64,000 bases of DNA. Origin: an uncultured Gammaproteobacteria bacterium (GTDB taxonomy: Bacteria; Pseudomonadota; Gammaproteobacteria; Pseudomonadales; Azotimanducaceae). Positions 8,848 to 17,062 of the stretch are shown here, piece by piece. Made by a program: the position numbers and the translations under genes. The notes under the pieces are model-generated. The model was not told where the DNA came from and searched no databases. It saw only the letters and a list, made by a program, of their open reading frames with translations. Every line of letters starts with the position of its first letter. The stretch's first letter is position 1. Where the stretch lies: assembly GCA_913045175.1 (NCBI GenBank), contig CAJWQG010000005.1:1-64000 (forward strand). Reading direction: 5' to 3'.

Positions 8848-10494
8848 ATGCCAATCGGCGGCCAGCTAATCGTCGCATGTCTTGAAGCCCAAGGGACCGA
8901 CCGCGTGTTTTGCGTACCCGGCGAGAGTTACCTCCCGGTTCTCGATGCACTCTACGATAGTCCCATAGAAACAATCGTCGCCAGGCAGGAAGGCGGCGCT
9001 GCCATGATGGCCGAGGCCGATGGGAAGGCGACTGGCAGACCCGGTATCTGTTTCGTAACTCGTGGGCCCGGCGCATCAAACGCCATGTCTGGCGTACACG
9101 TGGCACAACAAGACTCTACTCCCCTGATCTTATTCATAGGACAGGTAGCTCGAGAATTTCGAGGGCGAGATGCGTTTCAGGAGATGGATTTTGAAACAAC
9201 CTTCAGCGCCGTTGCAAAGCTGACTCTCGAGATCAATCATACTTCCAAAATCCCTGAAGTAATGTCGCAAGCCTTCAACACCGCTATCAATGGACGACCG
9301 GGTCCAGTAGTAATTTCGCTACCCGAGGATATGTTGACAGACGAAACAAACGCGCAGCCCTGCGCGCTCGTCACGCCCGAGGAAAACGTCCCGCAGAAAA
9401 AGACCATTGACGAATTTGAAGCACTGCTAAGGGCGGCCAAAGCACCCGTCGTGATCGTCGGAGGATCAAGATGGAATGCAGAATCAGTTAATAAAGTTCA
9501 GCGCTGGGCCAACAGCAACAAAATACCTGTAACAGCATCATTTCGAAGACAACATCTGTTTGATAATCTGGACGCTGCCTACATTGGTGATTTGGGCATA
9601 GGCGCAAACCCCGAGCTTTTAGGGCTTATTGAAAAAAGCGACCTCGTAATACTATTGGGCGGTCGTCTATCGGAGATTCCCAGTCAGAGCTTCACACTAC
9701 TGGACGTACCCCAACCAAAGCAGCAGCTGGTGCACATTCACCCAGGACCCGAAGATCTGGGTCGAGTTTACCAGCCGACAATGGCCATCAACGCTTCACC
9801 AGGTGCTTTCCTTGAGGCCATCTCCGTGGCGACAAAAACAAAGGATTCGGATTATCTACCCAATGCGCACGATAGTTATCTCAAATGGTCAATTCCTTCA
9901 CCGGGAGATCAGGGTCAGATCAACATGGGTGGGCTTGTTCACAAGCTCTGCGACGAGCTTTCAGACGATGCCATCATTACCAATGGTGCTGGGAATTACG
10001 CCTCCTGGATCCATCGTTACTATCGGTTTCGATCCTTCCAGTCACAATTTGCACCAAATTCCGGCTCCATGGGCTATGGTCTACCGGCCGCCATCGGTGC
10101 AAAATTGAGATTCCCAGAACGGCAGGTCGTCTGCTTTGCTGGAGACGGATGCCTCCAAATGACCATCCAGGAACTGGGTACCGCTAAGCAGTATGGCGTT
10201 AATATTATCGTGATCGTTGTCGACAATGGGATGTACGGTACGATACGGATGCATCAGGAACGAAGTTTTCCCTATCGGGTGTCATCCACTGAACTGATAA
10301 ACCCTGACTTTGCACAGATCGCTGAGGCCTATGGGTTTTTTTCAGGTACAGCAGAAACAGACGACCAGTTTAATGCACTATTTCAAGCGGCACTTGAAGA
10401 GGCCAAACCCTGTCTCATTCACCTTAAGACTAATCCAGAGGAAATCACCCCAACAATGACGATCAGTCAGCTACGCGATAGATCTTCCAACTAG
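8848..10494 (+). CDS. Thiamine-diphosphate enzyme (acetolactate synthase large-subunit-like)
   Basis: The start at 8848 is chosen over the upstream 8767 because GGAG lies six bases before it and the protein then opens with the usual MPIGGQLIVACLEAQG. This gives 548 residues with catalytic Glu48 (ARQEGG), the FVTRGPGASNA segment and a classical TPP motif (GDG followed by VVDNGMYG). It is only distantly similar to the other TPP enzyme at 4063-5703, so it is not a recent tandem copy. It is divergent from the PdxA-family gene. No acetolactate synthase small subunit is nearby, so a catabolic 2-oxo acid-processing role is likelier than branched-chain amino acid synthesis. Confidence 0.85.
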   Translation: MPIGGQLIVACLEAQGTDRVFCVPGESYLPVLDALYDSPIETIVARQEGGAAMMAEADGKATGRPGICFVTRGPGASNAMSGVHVAQQDSTPLILFIGQVAREFRGRDAFQEMDFETTFSAVAKLTLEINHTSKIPEVMSQAFNTAINGRPGPVVISLPEDMLTDETNAQPCALVTPEENVPQKKTIDEFEALLRAAKAPVVIVGGSRWNAESVNKVQRWANSNKIPVTASFRRQHLFDNLDAAYIGDLGIGANPELLGLIEKSDLVILLGGRLSEIPSQSFTLLDVPQPKQQLVHIHPGPEDLGRVYQPTMAINASPGAFLEAISVATKTKDSDYLPNAHDSYLKWSIPSPGDQGQINMGGLVHKLCDELSDDAIITNGAGNYASWIHRYYRFRSFQSQFAPNSGSMGYGLPAAIGAKLRFPERQVVCFAGDGCLQMTIQELGTAKQYGVNIIVIVVDNGMYGTIRMHQERSFPYRVSSTELINPDFAQIAEAYGFFSGTAETDDQFNALFQAALEEAKPCLIHLKTNPEEITPTMTISQLRDRSSN

Positions 10495-10534
10495 TTAATC
10501 CGGAACCTCATTTGTGGACAGAAACTAGTTAATC
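10489..10534. repeat. Pair of 12-bp direct repeats between convergent genes
   Basis: AACTAGTTAATC occurs at 10489-10500 and again at 10523-10534, 34 bases apart. The first copy contains the TAG stop of the TPP enzyme and the second abuts the stop of the convergent alpha/beta hydrolase gene. AACTAGTT is itself palindromic. The pair may be a duplication scar; no clear terminator hairpin with a T-run is visible here. Confidence 0.6.
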
Positions 10535-11400
10535 TAAATAAGATCCAGCACAAATTTAGCCGTCAACCCTGGATTTTGCATCGGTATAAAATGTGTCAAT
10601 TGGGGTAGCGAAACATCTCTTCCTTTCTCGAAATGTAGCGCCAGTTCATCCCAGGTTGGCGAGCCAGAGAAATCTAACACCCCTTCCATATCCTGCCGCT
10701 CGCGCGCACGTAAAACAGTGACTGGAATTTCGATCTTCTCAAAGAGCGCAGAAAGGTCCGTACCTGCGCTGCCGCCATAGATAGCCGCTTCAACTTCCGG
10801 CCGGCACGCGAGCACTACTCCCTCCCCATCGGGGACACTACCAAACTCACAGTAATCGGAAAGTACGTCCGCTTGCCAATGACTAAAAGAGCCTCTACCA
10901 GCATAGTTTTCAATCATGTCCTCTATCGACTCGAAACGATTTCTACGTCTACTCACCGGATGTTCATCGACTTTATCCAGCCACGTACGTTGCGACTCGG
11001 TCTCCGTGTAGCGCTCAGGAGGCAGTATCACCGGATCCACCAGCAACAAACGAGAAAACCGATGAGGCTCATTCGCAGCTGCCTGACAAACGCTGTGCCC
11101 ACCCATGGAATGCCCGGTAGCCACTATGCGGCGAAGATCCAGGGCCCGCACAAACTCCGTCACGTCTTGTCCGAATATATCCCAACTGTAAGGACCTACA
11201 TTGTCGCTTCGACCATGGCCGCGCATATCGACGGCCACCACATGGTGATTGCCCAGATGCCGAACCGTGCGATCCCAGCAGCGAGCATGAAACCCGGTTG
11301 CATGCACAAACAGGAAGCTATCGCGGCCAGGGAGACATTCACCTGTCTCGAAGTAACACAGGTTCGCCCCATTTACTTCAATATATTTCTCGTTAGTCAC
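10534..11400 (-). CDS. Alpha/beta hydrolase
   Basis: A 288-residue hydrolase with the nucleophile elbow GHSMGG (Ser98), an oxyanion-hole segment HATGFHARCW, the VDMRGHGRSD strand and a late His (LTHFIPMQNP) that completes a Ser-His-Asp triad. It has no signal peptide, so it acts in the cytoplasm. It resembles small esterases, haloalkane-like hydrolases and meta-cleavage product hydrolases, and the sequence does not fix the substrate. It is divergently transcribed from the TetR-type regulator gene, with palindromic sites between them, so that regulator was probably its repressor. Confidence 0.85.
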   Translation of the reverse strand: MTNEKYIEVNGANLCYFETGECLPGRDSFLFVHATGFHARCWDRTVRHLGNHHVVAVDMRGHGRSDNVGPYSWDIFGQDVTEFVRALDLRRIVATGHSMGGHSVCQAAANEPHRFSRLLLVDPVILPPERYTETESQRTWLDKVDEHPVSRRRNRFESIEDMIENYAGRGSFSHWQADVLSDYCEFGSVPDGEGVVLACRPEVEAAIYGGSAGTDLSALFEKIEIPVTVLRARERQDMEGVLDFSGSPTWDELALHFEKGRDVSLPQLTHFIPMQNPGLTAKFVLDLI

Positions 11401-11421
11401 AAATTCCTCTAGATGCCTTTC

Positions 11422-11460
11422 GTCGACTCATTATCGACTAATCGGTCTAATCGGGTAGAC
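11422..11460. promoter_or_regulatory. Candidate TetR-type operator palindromes
   Basis: In the divergent spacer between the hydrolase and the TetR gene there are two inverted repeats: GTCGA-N7-TCGAC at 11422-11438 and GTCTA-N6-TAGAC at 11445-11460. They are overlaid by a direct repeat of CTAATCGG with a 9-base period (11438-11454). This is where a divergently encoded TetR protein would be expected to bind. Assignment rests on position and symmetry only. Confidence 0.4.
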
Positions 11461-11494
11461 TTTACCACAGCTCAGCAGTTACCGGATGTTACAC

Positions 11495-12093
11495 ATGCCG
11501 GGAAAAGAAAATAGTCGAAGTCGGATTTGGAAAGTGCGAGCCATCTATTCCACCAGCACGGATATGATGTCGTCACCGTCGATCAGATTTGCGAAGATTC
11601 CAACTCTGCAAAGGGAAGCTTCTATCATTTCTTTGATACTAAAGAAGATCTAGCAGTCCAACTGCTCGACAAGCTCTGGGAAGCCAACGAGTTGGCCCTG
11701 GAGAAAACGTTCGCACCAGAGAAACCGCCGCTAGAGCAAATTCGTGATGAGCTCCATCGAGTCTATACGACAGCGCGAACATCTCGCGAGAAAACCGGGC
11801 AGATTGGCGGTTGTGCAATCGGTTTTCTCGCCTCATCACTGAGTCCACGAAGTGGACGGATACGAAAACGCGCCACTTTTCTATACAACCATATGCATCA
11901 ATTTTATCTGGCTGCTTTTCAGCAAGCACAATCTGACGGAGACTTACGCGCAGACATTGACACCAGGGAGCTTGCTGACGCGATGCTCTCGATGGTTCAG
12001 GGAATTCACACGATGGGCCGCACATTCAATAGCCCCGCCCGCGTGAGGAGATGGGTAAACGCATCCTTTGCGATTCTGGTAGGAAATCAGTAA
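11495..12093 (+). pseudogene. TetR/AcrR-family transcriptional regulator with N-terminal 1-bp frameshift
   Basis: From the ATG at 11495 the frame reads MPGKENSRSRI and then goes out of register. The neighbouring frame, from 11527, continues LESASHLFHQHGYDVVTV, exactly the expected helix-turn-helix of TetR proteins. One missing T in the run at 11526-11528 (TTT, needs TTTT) would join the two parts into a normal protein of about 199 residues. The out-of-frame part has no ATG after the in-frame TAG at 11512, only a TTG at 11527 that would remove the start of helix 1. The ligand-binding C-terminal domain is intact. It is either a recently inactivated regulator or a homopolymer error in the assembly. 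Confidence 0.75.
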
Positions 12094-12111
12094 TGGGGAA
12101 AATCTGACTTA

Positions 12112-12690
12112 ATGAGAGTTATAGTCACATTGATACTACTATGCATGGCTCATTGGTCAGCACAGGCCGCGACCAGCCCACTTGCCAAGGAAGGACTACT
12201 TGACCTTAGCGACTGGGACTTCAGTAGAGATGGAAACGTTAACCTTCGGGGAGATTATGAATTTTATTGGGAGGAATTACTCGACACATCTTCCCTCTTA
12301 ACGAAAACACCGGACACGGTCATCTATTTACCCAAACCATGGGTCGGTACCATTATTGACAGTCAGCCAGAGGGAGGTGAAGTACAAATCACAACGGAGG
12401 AATCCGAGACCGATGACCGGCAACTCTTCTACGATGAGATCCCTGCTGGGTCATATATCGTCCTTTCAGTTGAAGACAACGGAATCCGCATCCCAACAGA
12501 CGACCTCGATATGGTATTTCAGCCATTTTTCTCGCGGAAGGAAGGGTCATAGCGCATGACTGGCCTGGGCATGTCGGTCGTCCGAGCCATCGTTCAACAG
12601 CATAATGGTGGCATAGAAGTTGAATCCAATGCTGGGCAAGGTACACGTTTTGAGGTTTACCTTCCGACAACCCCCGGCTCAACCGGTTAG
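12112..12690 (+). pseudogene. Internally deleted 7TM-DISM sensor histidine kinase remnant
   Basis: The first 90 or so codons encode a signal peptide (ends SAQA) and the start of a 7TMR-DISM extracellular domain (GDYEFYWEELL, KPWVG). The frame then jumps into the end of a histidine-kinase ATPase domain: LSVEDNGIRIPTDDLD, VFQPFFSRKEGS, and after an in-frame TAG at 12550-12552 TGLGMSVVRAIVQQHNGG to FEVYLP. Everything between (most of DISM, seven helices, HisKA, most of HATPase) is missing. The G1 box has lost a key Gly (DNGIRI for DNGxGI). This is a deletion product that then acquired a stop. Its 3' end overlaps the 3' end of the convergent VWA gene by 12 bases. Confidence 0.8.
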
Positions 12691-15654
12691 ACTTCGATAC
12701 ACCTTAGACAGTTCTTTAGGTAGCTGCTTAATATCCTGAATGACCATGTATTCTGAGTCCTGACACATTGAACGCATGTAATCATGTCCGGAAGGATCCA
12801 CGGTTAAACAAAACGTCTGGATGCCCTGCTGGCGAGACTCCCCGATAGCCTTCATGGTATCCATAATTCCATATTCCCTGGAATTTCGATCTTTACCGTA
12901 ATCAAAATCCTGTGGATAGCCATCACTGATCACAATCAACGCCTGAATACGACATTCCGTCTTCGCTAGACTTCGTGCCGCATGCCGGATCGCTGGACCC
13001 ATACGAGTGCTACGGCACGGTTTGATTCCGCCAATGCGGCCTTTCGACCGATAATCAAACGGCTCGTCGAAATCCTTGCACAGGAAGTAATCTACCTGTT
13101 CGCGACCATATCCGGAGAACCCGCAAACACTGTAGCTATCACCGAGCTCTTCCAGAGCATCGCTCATCAGCACCACACTCTCTTTCTCAAGGTCAATGAT
13201 TCTTTTTTCCTTCAAGGACTCCCTGAGGTCATCGTTTTCCTCCGCATCAAAAATCACGTCGTCAGTCGATGCGCTCATGTCCAACAGAAATAACGCGGCC
13301 ACATCTCGATCTTTGCGTTGTCGTTGGACATATATTCTTTCGTCAGGAGTGAAACCTGATTTTCGGTCAACCAGGGACTCTACCGCTCTCTCAAGATCTA
13401 ACTCTTCGCCATCAATTACGCCTTTTATTTTCCGTAGCAACTCTGGCTTGAGTATATTGAGCTGCTTGCGGACATTCCTCGCAAGCGTGCGATGTTCACG
13501 CAAGGTGTCCTCCACGAAGTCAGGCCGAGGCTCTATATCTCTTATTTCGTGTAACGCACACCAGCGACGACGATAGTCATCAATCGTGTAATCCCATTCA
13601 TCATATCGAAAAATTTGCTGTTCACGGCCCTGCTGCGACCTACCCTTCAGGACATCCTTAACTTTTTCACGAAGTTCCTGTTGCTGCTCCTCCTTGGTTT
13701 CTTCAGGATCCATATCCACATCAAGATCCGTGATCAGCATACCGAGCATGTCCTGCAAGTCTCCGTCTAACACTTCTTTGATATCAGCGTTCTTAGGATC
13801 AAGCAACGTCGCCAGAGACATCATCTCGCCGTCATCACCCAGACCTTCCAACTCCTCTTCGAGGTCCAACAAGGTTAGATTTAGCATAATCTCTTCCGAA
13901 TCCGTCTCACCGCGATACAACACCGGCTCTGGCAACTGGATGGGAAGCATGTCTTCCGAGTCCATGCTACTGTTCAGGATCTCGTAGCACTTCGGCAGTA
14001 TCGAAAGAACCAGATCGGCCGTCGCATTTTCTGTCTTTAGTTTGGAAACCAGGCGAGCCAGGTTACCAGCATTTTCCCGCCATTCAGGGTTCACATCTGG
14101 AAGATCGCCGTCGAGACCGACATTGATGATTGTTTCGAGCAACTGCTCTACACGATGCGTTCTATTCGAGCTTCGCAAGCCTAGCGCAAATGCTTTCTGG
14201 GAATGCAGCGCGTTAACAACACCACGAAACTTATACTCCAGTTGCCAATCAATGCGAGCATCCTCTAGCAGTTGAAAGACATACCTCGCGAAAGCCCTGT
14301 CGCCAAATGATTCGATCTGTTTCGTGGTCTCTGCAATGTTTGCGAAAGTACCAAATTCGAAAAAACCCAACTGATGCAACAACGCAATCTTATAGTGTGA
14401 AAAGTTGTCTTCCTGCGTCGCAAACAATGACACTGAGTCTGGCAGAAATATCGTTAGACCATCAGTACCAGGTAACCTTCGGTAATCTGAATCTGCCTCC
14501 TCCGTCGCAATAGATTCTATTGCCAAGCGCCTTCCACAGAAGGCTTCGGCGTAAAGTTGCATGATCCGCTTACAATCACTGAAATTAACCTGTCCTAGTA
14601 ACGCCTCAAGAACTTCCTGAGAACTCGAAGACTCCAGCGTAAAATACGCTTCGCCGGTCTCAATTCCTTTACCGGCTATACGCAATCCTTCCTCAATCCA
14701 GCCACCAATAACCTTAGGGTTCGTAAGCGGAAGCTGAGGTGTACTTTGAATAAAACAGGTAGCTAATCGAACATCATTGATTTCACTCAACATCGTAGCC
14801 ACCGTGGCAGCCTGCACTGATGTGAACCTGGCTTGGGTTAAGGCTTCGTAAAATGGTGTGAGCGCTTGTTCACGCTGTGAGTAGTTGAGGAGAATCGGTT
14901 GCAGATCGATAAGGAAATCACTATCACAAGCGTCCTTCAGCAAAGAATAATGCTGTAAAAAAATCATCGCACTCGCTGGTCTGGCGCTGCCTAGTCGCCG
15001 GATGAACTGCCAGGGAGCCTTTGGAAGAGAAAAACTAAATCCCAGAAAAGAAGAGAAGGTAGCCCGATCACTCAGCAACATTTCCGCCAGATCAACCCAG
15101 GCTTCAATATCTCGTTGATCAAGGATTACGGACAATTGGAAGGCTGTTCGCCAATACTCTGAGGTTAGCGAGGCTGCCTGTTTGTAGTTACTGAATAGTT
15201 CTGAACCAACCCTCTCGATGCAGGAAGCTACTTGTTCCACATCAACAGCCGTGGCGCTTACACTGGAAACAGCCGCGGCGCTTACACTGGAAACAGCCGC
15301 GGCGCTTACACTCGAAACAGCCGCGGCGCTTGTTTTAACTAACTTCAGATACCCGTCGAAGTACGCCCGACCCGGCTCATAGCCTTGTTGGACCAACGCA
15401 CGACCCAACATTCCAACATCAAGCAACCGCTCCTCGTCAACGTGATTCAACAGGGGTTTCGACAGTCTGAGATAGGCATCGGTCACTTCGTAGCCATGCC
15501 ATCCACTGGTAGCCATGTCCAGGCATAGCGCCATCCATTGATCACCCGCTTCAGACGCAAATTGATCAACCAGATCCTTTGCAATCAGGTCAAACAAGTG
15601 TCCTGTATCTTTATTTATCTCCTTTAAGTGCTCACTGATTTCATCTGCGGACAT
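12679..15654 (-). CDS. VWA-domain protein of the CbbO/NorD type
   Basis: A 991-residue protein with a long helical N-terminal region and a C-terminal von Willebrand A domain. The MIDAS residues are present: D792-x-S794-x-S796 (LLDMSAST), Thr883 (CRSTRMG) and Asp911 (VISDG). Just before the VWA domain is an acidic, Glu/Gln-rich stretch. CbbO and NorD proteins work with a MoxR-class AAA+ ATPase as activases or metal-cofactor inserters for Rubisco or nitric oxide reductase. Such an ATPase (CbbQ/NorQ type) is encoded directly upstream, 22 bases away. Neither Rubisco nor nitric oxide reductase is in the window, so the client is unknown. Residues about 108-137 are an 8-residue repeat made by a 24-bp DNA repeat. 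Confidence 0.85.
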   Translation of the reverse strand: MSADEISEHLKEINKDTGHLFDLIAKDLVDQFASEAGDQWMALCLDMATSGWHGYEVTDAYLRLSKPLLNHVDEERLLDVGMLGRALVQQGYEPGRAYFDGYLKLVKTSAAAVSSVSAAAVSSVSAAAVSSVSATAVDVEQVASCIERVGSELFSNYKQAASLTSEYWRTAFQLSVILDQRDIEAWVDLAEMLLSDRATFSSFLGFSFSLPKAPWQFIRRLGSARPASAMIFLQHYSLLKDACDSDFLIDLQPILLNYSQREQALTPFYEALTQARFTSVQAATVATMLSEINDVRLATCFIQSTPQLPLTNPKVIGGWIEEGLRIAGKGIETGEAYFTLESSSSQEVLEALLGQVNFSDCKRIMQLYAEAFCGRRLAIESIATEEADSDYRRLPGTDGLTIFLPDSVSLFATQEDNFSHYKIALLHQLGFFEFGTFANIAETTKQIESFGDRAFARYVFQLLEDARIDWQLEYKFRGVVNALHSQKAFALGLRSSNRTHRVEQLLETIINVGLDGDLPDVNPEWRENAGNLARLVSKLKTENATADLVLSILPKCYEILNSSMDSEDMLPIQLPEPVLYRGETDSEEIMLNLTLLDLEEELEGLGDDGEMMSLATLLDPKNADIKEVLDGDLQDMLGMLITDLDVDMDPEETKEEQQQELREKVKDVLKGRSQQGREQQIFRYDEWDYTIDDYRRRWCALHEIRDIEPRPDFVEDTLREHRTLARNVRKQLNILKPELLRKIKGVIDGEELDLERAVESLVDRKSGFTPDERIYVQRQRKDRDVAALFLLDMSASTDDVIFDAEENDDLRESLKEKRIIDLEKESVVLMSDALEELGDSYSVCGFSGYGREQVDYFLCKDFDEPFDYRSKGRIGGIKPCRSTRMGPAIRHAARSLAKTECRIQALIVISDGYPQDFDYGKDRNSREYGIMDTMKAIGESRQQGIQTFCLTVDPSGHDYMRSMCQDSEYMVIQDIKQLPKELSKVYRSLTG
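15245..15331. repeat. 24-bp tandem repeat inside the VWA gene, about 3.6 copies
   Basis: Copies start at 15245, 15269, 15293 and 15317 and are nearly identical; the first has GTG for GCG and the last is partial. Being a multiple of three, the repeat keeps the frame and adds the octapeptide SAAAVSSV several times at residues 108-137. Near-identity of the copies points to recent expansion, and copy number probably varies between strains. Confidence 0.9.
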
Positions 15655-15676
15655 AACAAATTTCTAATTACAGTTT

Positions 15677-16525
15677 TTAGTCTGCTGGAAACACAGTCGA
15701 AACCAATTCGGCGATAGCCCTCTGTACTTCAGTATCATCTGTCACAGCTCGACAGATTGCTGCATCGCAAGCCTTAACAGGATGAACCTCTCTTGCTATT
15801 AGCTGCGCCGCATAAACAAGCAGTCTCGTACTCACACCCTCGTCGAATCCGTGTTGGCGTAAATTTCTAATCCGTGCGCCCAGCAATGAAAGGTCTCTCG
15901 CTATTGGAAGATTCACACCACTTTCATGCACGATAATTTCAGATTCCTCCTCCTCCGACGGATAGTCAAAATCAATGGCTATAAATCGCTGGCGTGTACT
16001 GGGCTTTAAATCCTTTAGCACATTCTGATAACCAGGGTTATATGAAATGACTAACAGAAAGTTCTCATGTGCCTCCAGAATAAGATCCCGCTTCTCAACT
16101 GGCAGTATCCTTCGGTGATCAGTTAGCGAATGGATAAGCACCGTTGAATCCTTACGTGCTTCTACGATTTCATCCAGATAGCAGATCGCACCCTCTTTGA
16201 CAGAGCGAGTCAGCGGTCCATCCTGCCAGACCGTTTCATCGCCCTGCAGAAGATATCTACCCACTAAATCAGTAGCTGACAGATCCTCATGACACGCTAC
16301 CGTCAGCAGGGGGTTCTCAACGCCGTTTCTAGCTTCGTTGGAATAGCCACCCCGATAAAGCTGGTAGGCCATGTGTTCGACAAACCTGGTTTTTCCACAA
16401 CCGGTGGGTCCCTTGAGTAAAACCGGTAATCTTTCTTCGTATGCCGCTAGAAACAACGCTACTTCATCTCCAAGGGGTAGATAGTAGGGCTCTTCCCGTA
16501 GCGCATAACTTTCTTCTGATTTCAT
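15677..16525 (-). CDS. MoxR-type AAA+ ATPase of the CbbQ/NorQ family
   Basis: The start at 16525 ([17 protein letters not shown]) is chosen because N-terminal homology to CbbQ/NorQ begins there; an open frame extends to 16615 without family character. The protein has 282 residues with Walker A GPTGCGKT (39-46), Walker B ([10 protein letters not shown]), a sensor-1 region ([11 protein letters not shown]) and an arginine-finger region ([10 protein letters not shown]). It is cytoplasmic and forms hexameric rings in characterised relatives, which remodel a client enzyme together with the VWA partner. It is the first gene of a two-gene unit with that partner. Confidence 0.9.
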   Translation of the reverse strand: MKSEESYALREEPYYLPLGDEVALFLAAYEERLPVLLKGPTGCGKTRFVEHMAYQLYRGGYSNEARNGVENPLLTVACHEDLSATDLVGRYLLQGDETVWQDGPLTRSVKEGAICYLDEIVEARKDSTVLIHSLTDHRRILPVEKRDLILEAHENFLLVISYNPGYQNVLKDLKPSTRQRFIAIDFDYPSEEEESEIIVHESGVNLPIARDLSLLGARIRNLRQHGFDEGVSTRLLVYAAQLIAREVHPVKACDAAICRAVTDDTEVQRAIAELVSTVFPAD

Positions 16526-16639
16526 ACTTTGTCTACATCTTTTTTCCCGACACGCTAGCGTATCACGTTCACATAAGCTTTGATTTAACACAAAAAACCG
16601 GCACGATAGCGCCAAATTATTCCAAAGGGGTCAGATGAC

Positions 16640-17062
16640 ATGCGAACAGCACTAACGATATTTATCGTCGTCCCGCTAATAGAGATGGTCATCCTGATTG
16701 AAGTCGGCAGCATCATCGGCGCGATCCCAACCGTCTTCCTTGTGGTGCTCACCGCTACAGTAGGCATCTGGCTACTCAAACTTGAAGGACTCGCCACTTT
16801 CGCCAGCGTGCAGCATAAACTGGCAACCGGCGAAATCCCTGAAACAGAGTTACTGGAAGGCATCATGCTATTGGTTGGTGGCGCCCTGTTACTAACTCCC
16901 GGGTTCGTCACTGACGCCATTGGCTTCACTTGCTTACTACCTGGACTTCGAAAACCCATTGCGAGATGGATTATCAACCAGTCGGTTTTTCACACATTAC
17001 AAACCGGCACGAGAACGAATCGCTTGAATACCATTGAAGGTGAATTTCGCAAGGAAGATTAG
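16640..17062 (+). CDS. fxsA: FxsA family membrane protein
   Basis: A 140-residue inner-membrane protein with the FxsA signature: an N-terminal helix with PLIEMVILIEVGSIIG, a second helix ending in GIWLLKLEG, a short polar loop with GEIPETELLEG, and LLVGGALLLTPGFVTD followed by LLPGLRKPI. In E. coli FxsA relieves F-plasmid exclusion of phage T7; its normal role is poorly known. The stop is directly followed by the ATG of the M20 peptidase at 17063, so the two are probably cotranscribed. Confidence 0.92.
   Translation: MRTALTIFIVVPLIEMVILIEVGSIIGAIPTVFLVVLTATVGIWLLKLEGLATFASVQHKLATGEIPETELLEGIMLLVGGALLLTPGFVTDAIGFTCLLPGLRKPIARWIINQSVFHTLQTGTRTNRLNTIEGEFRKED

Noticed and set aside
8767..8848. 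Longer N terminus for the second TPP enzyme
   Set aside because: The extra 27 residues lack family similarity and a ribosome-binding site, whereas GGAG precedes ATG 8848.
15245..15331. CRISPR-like array
   Set aside because: The repeats are head-to-tail without spacers and lie in frame inside a coding sequence.
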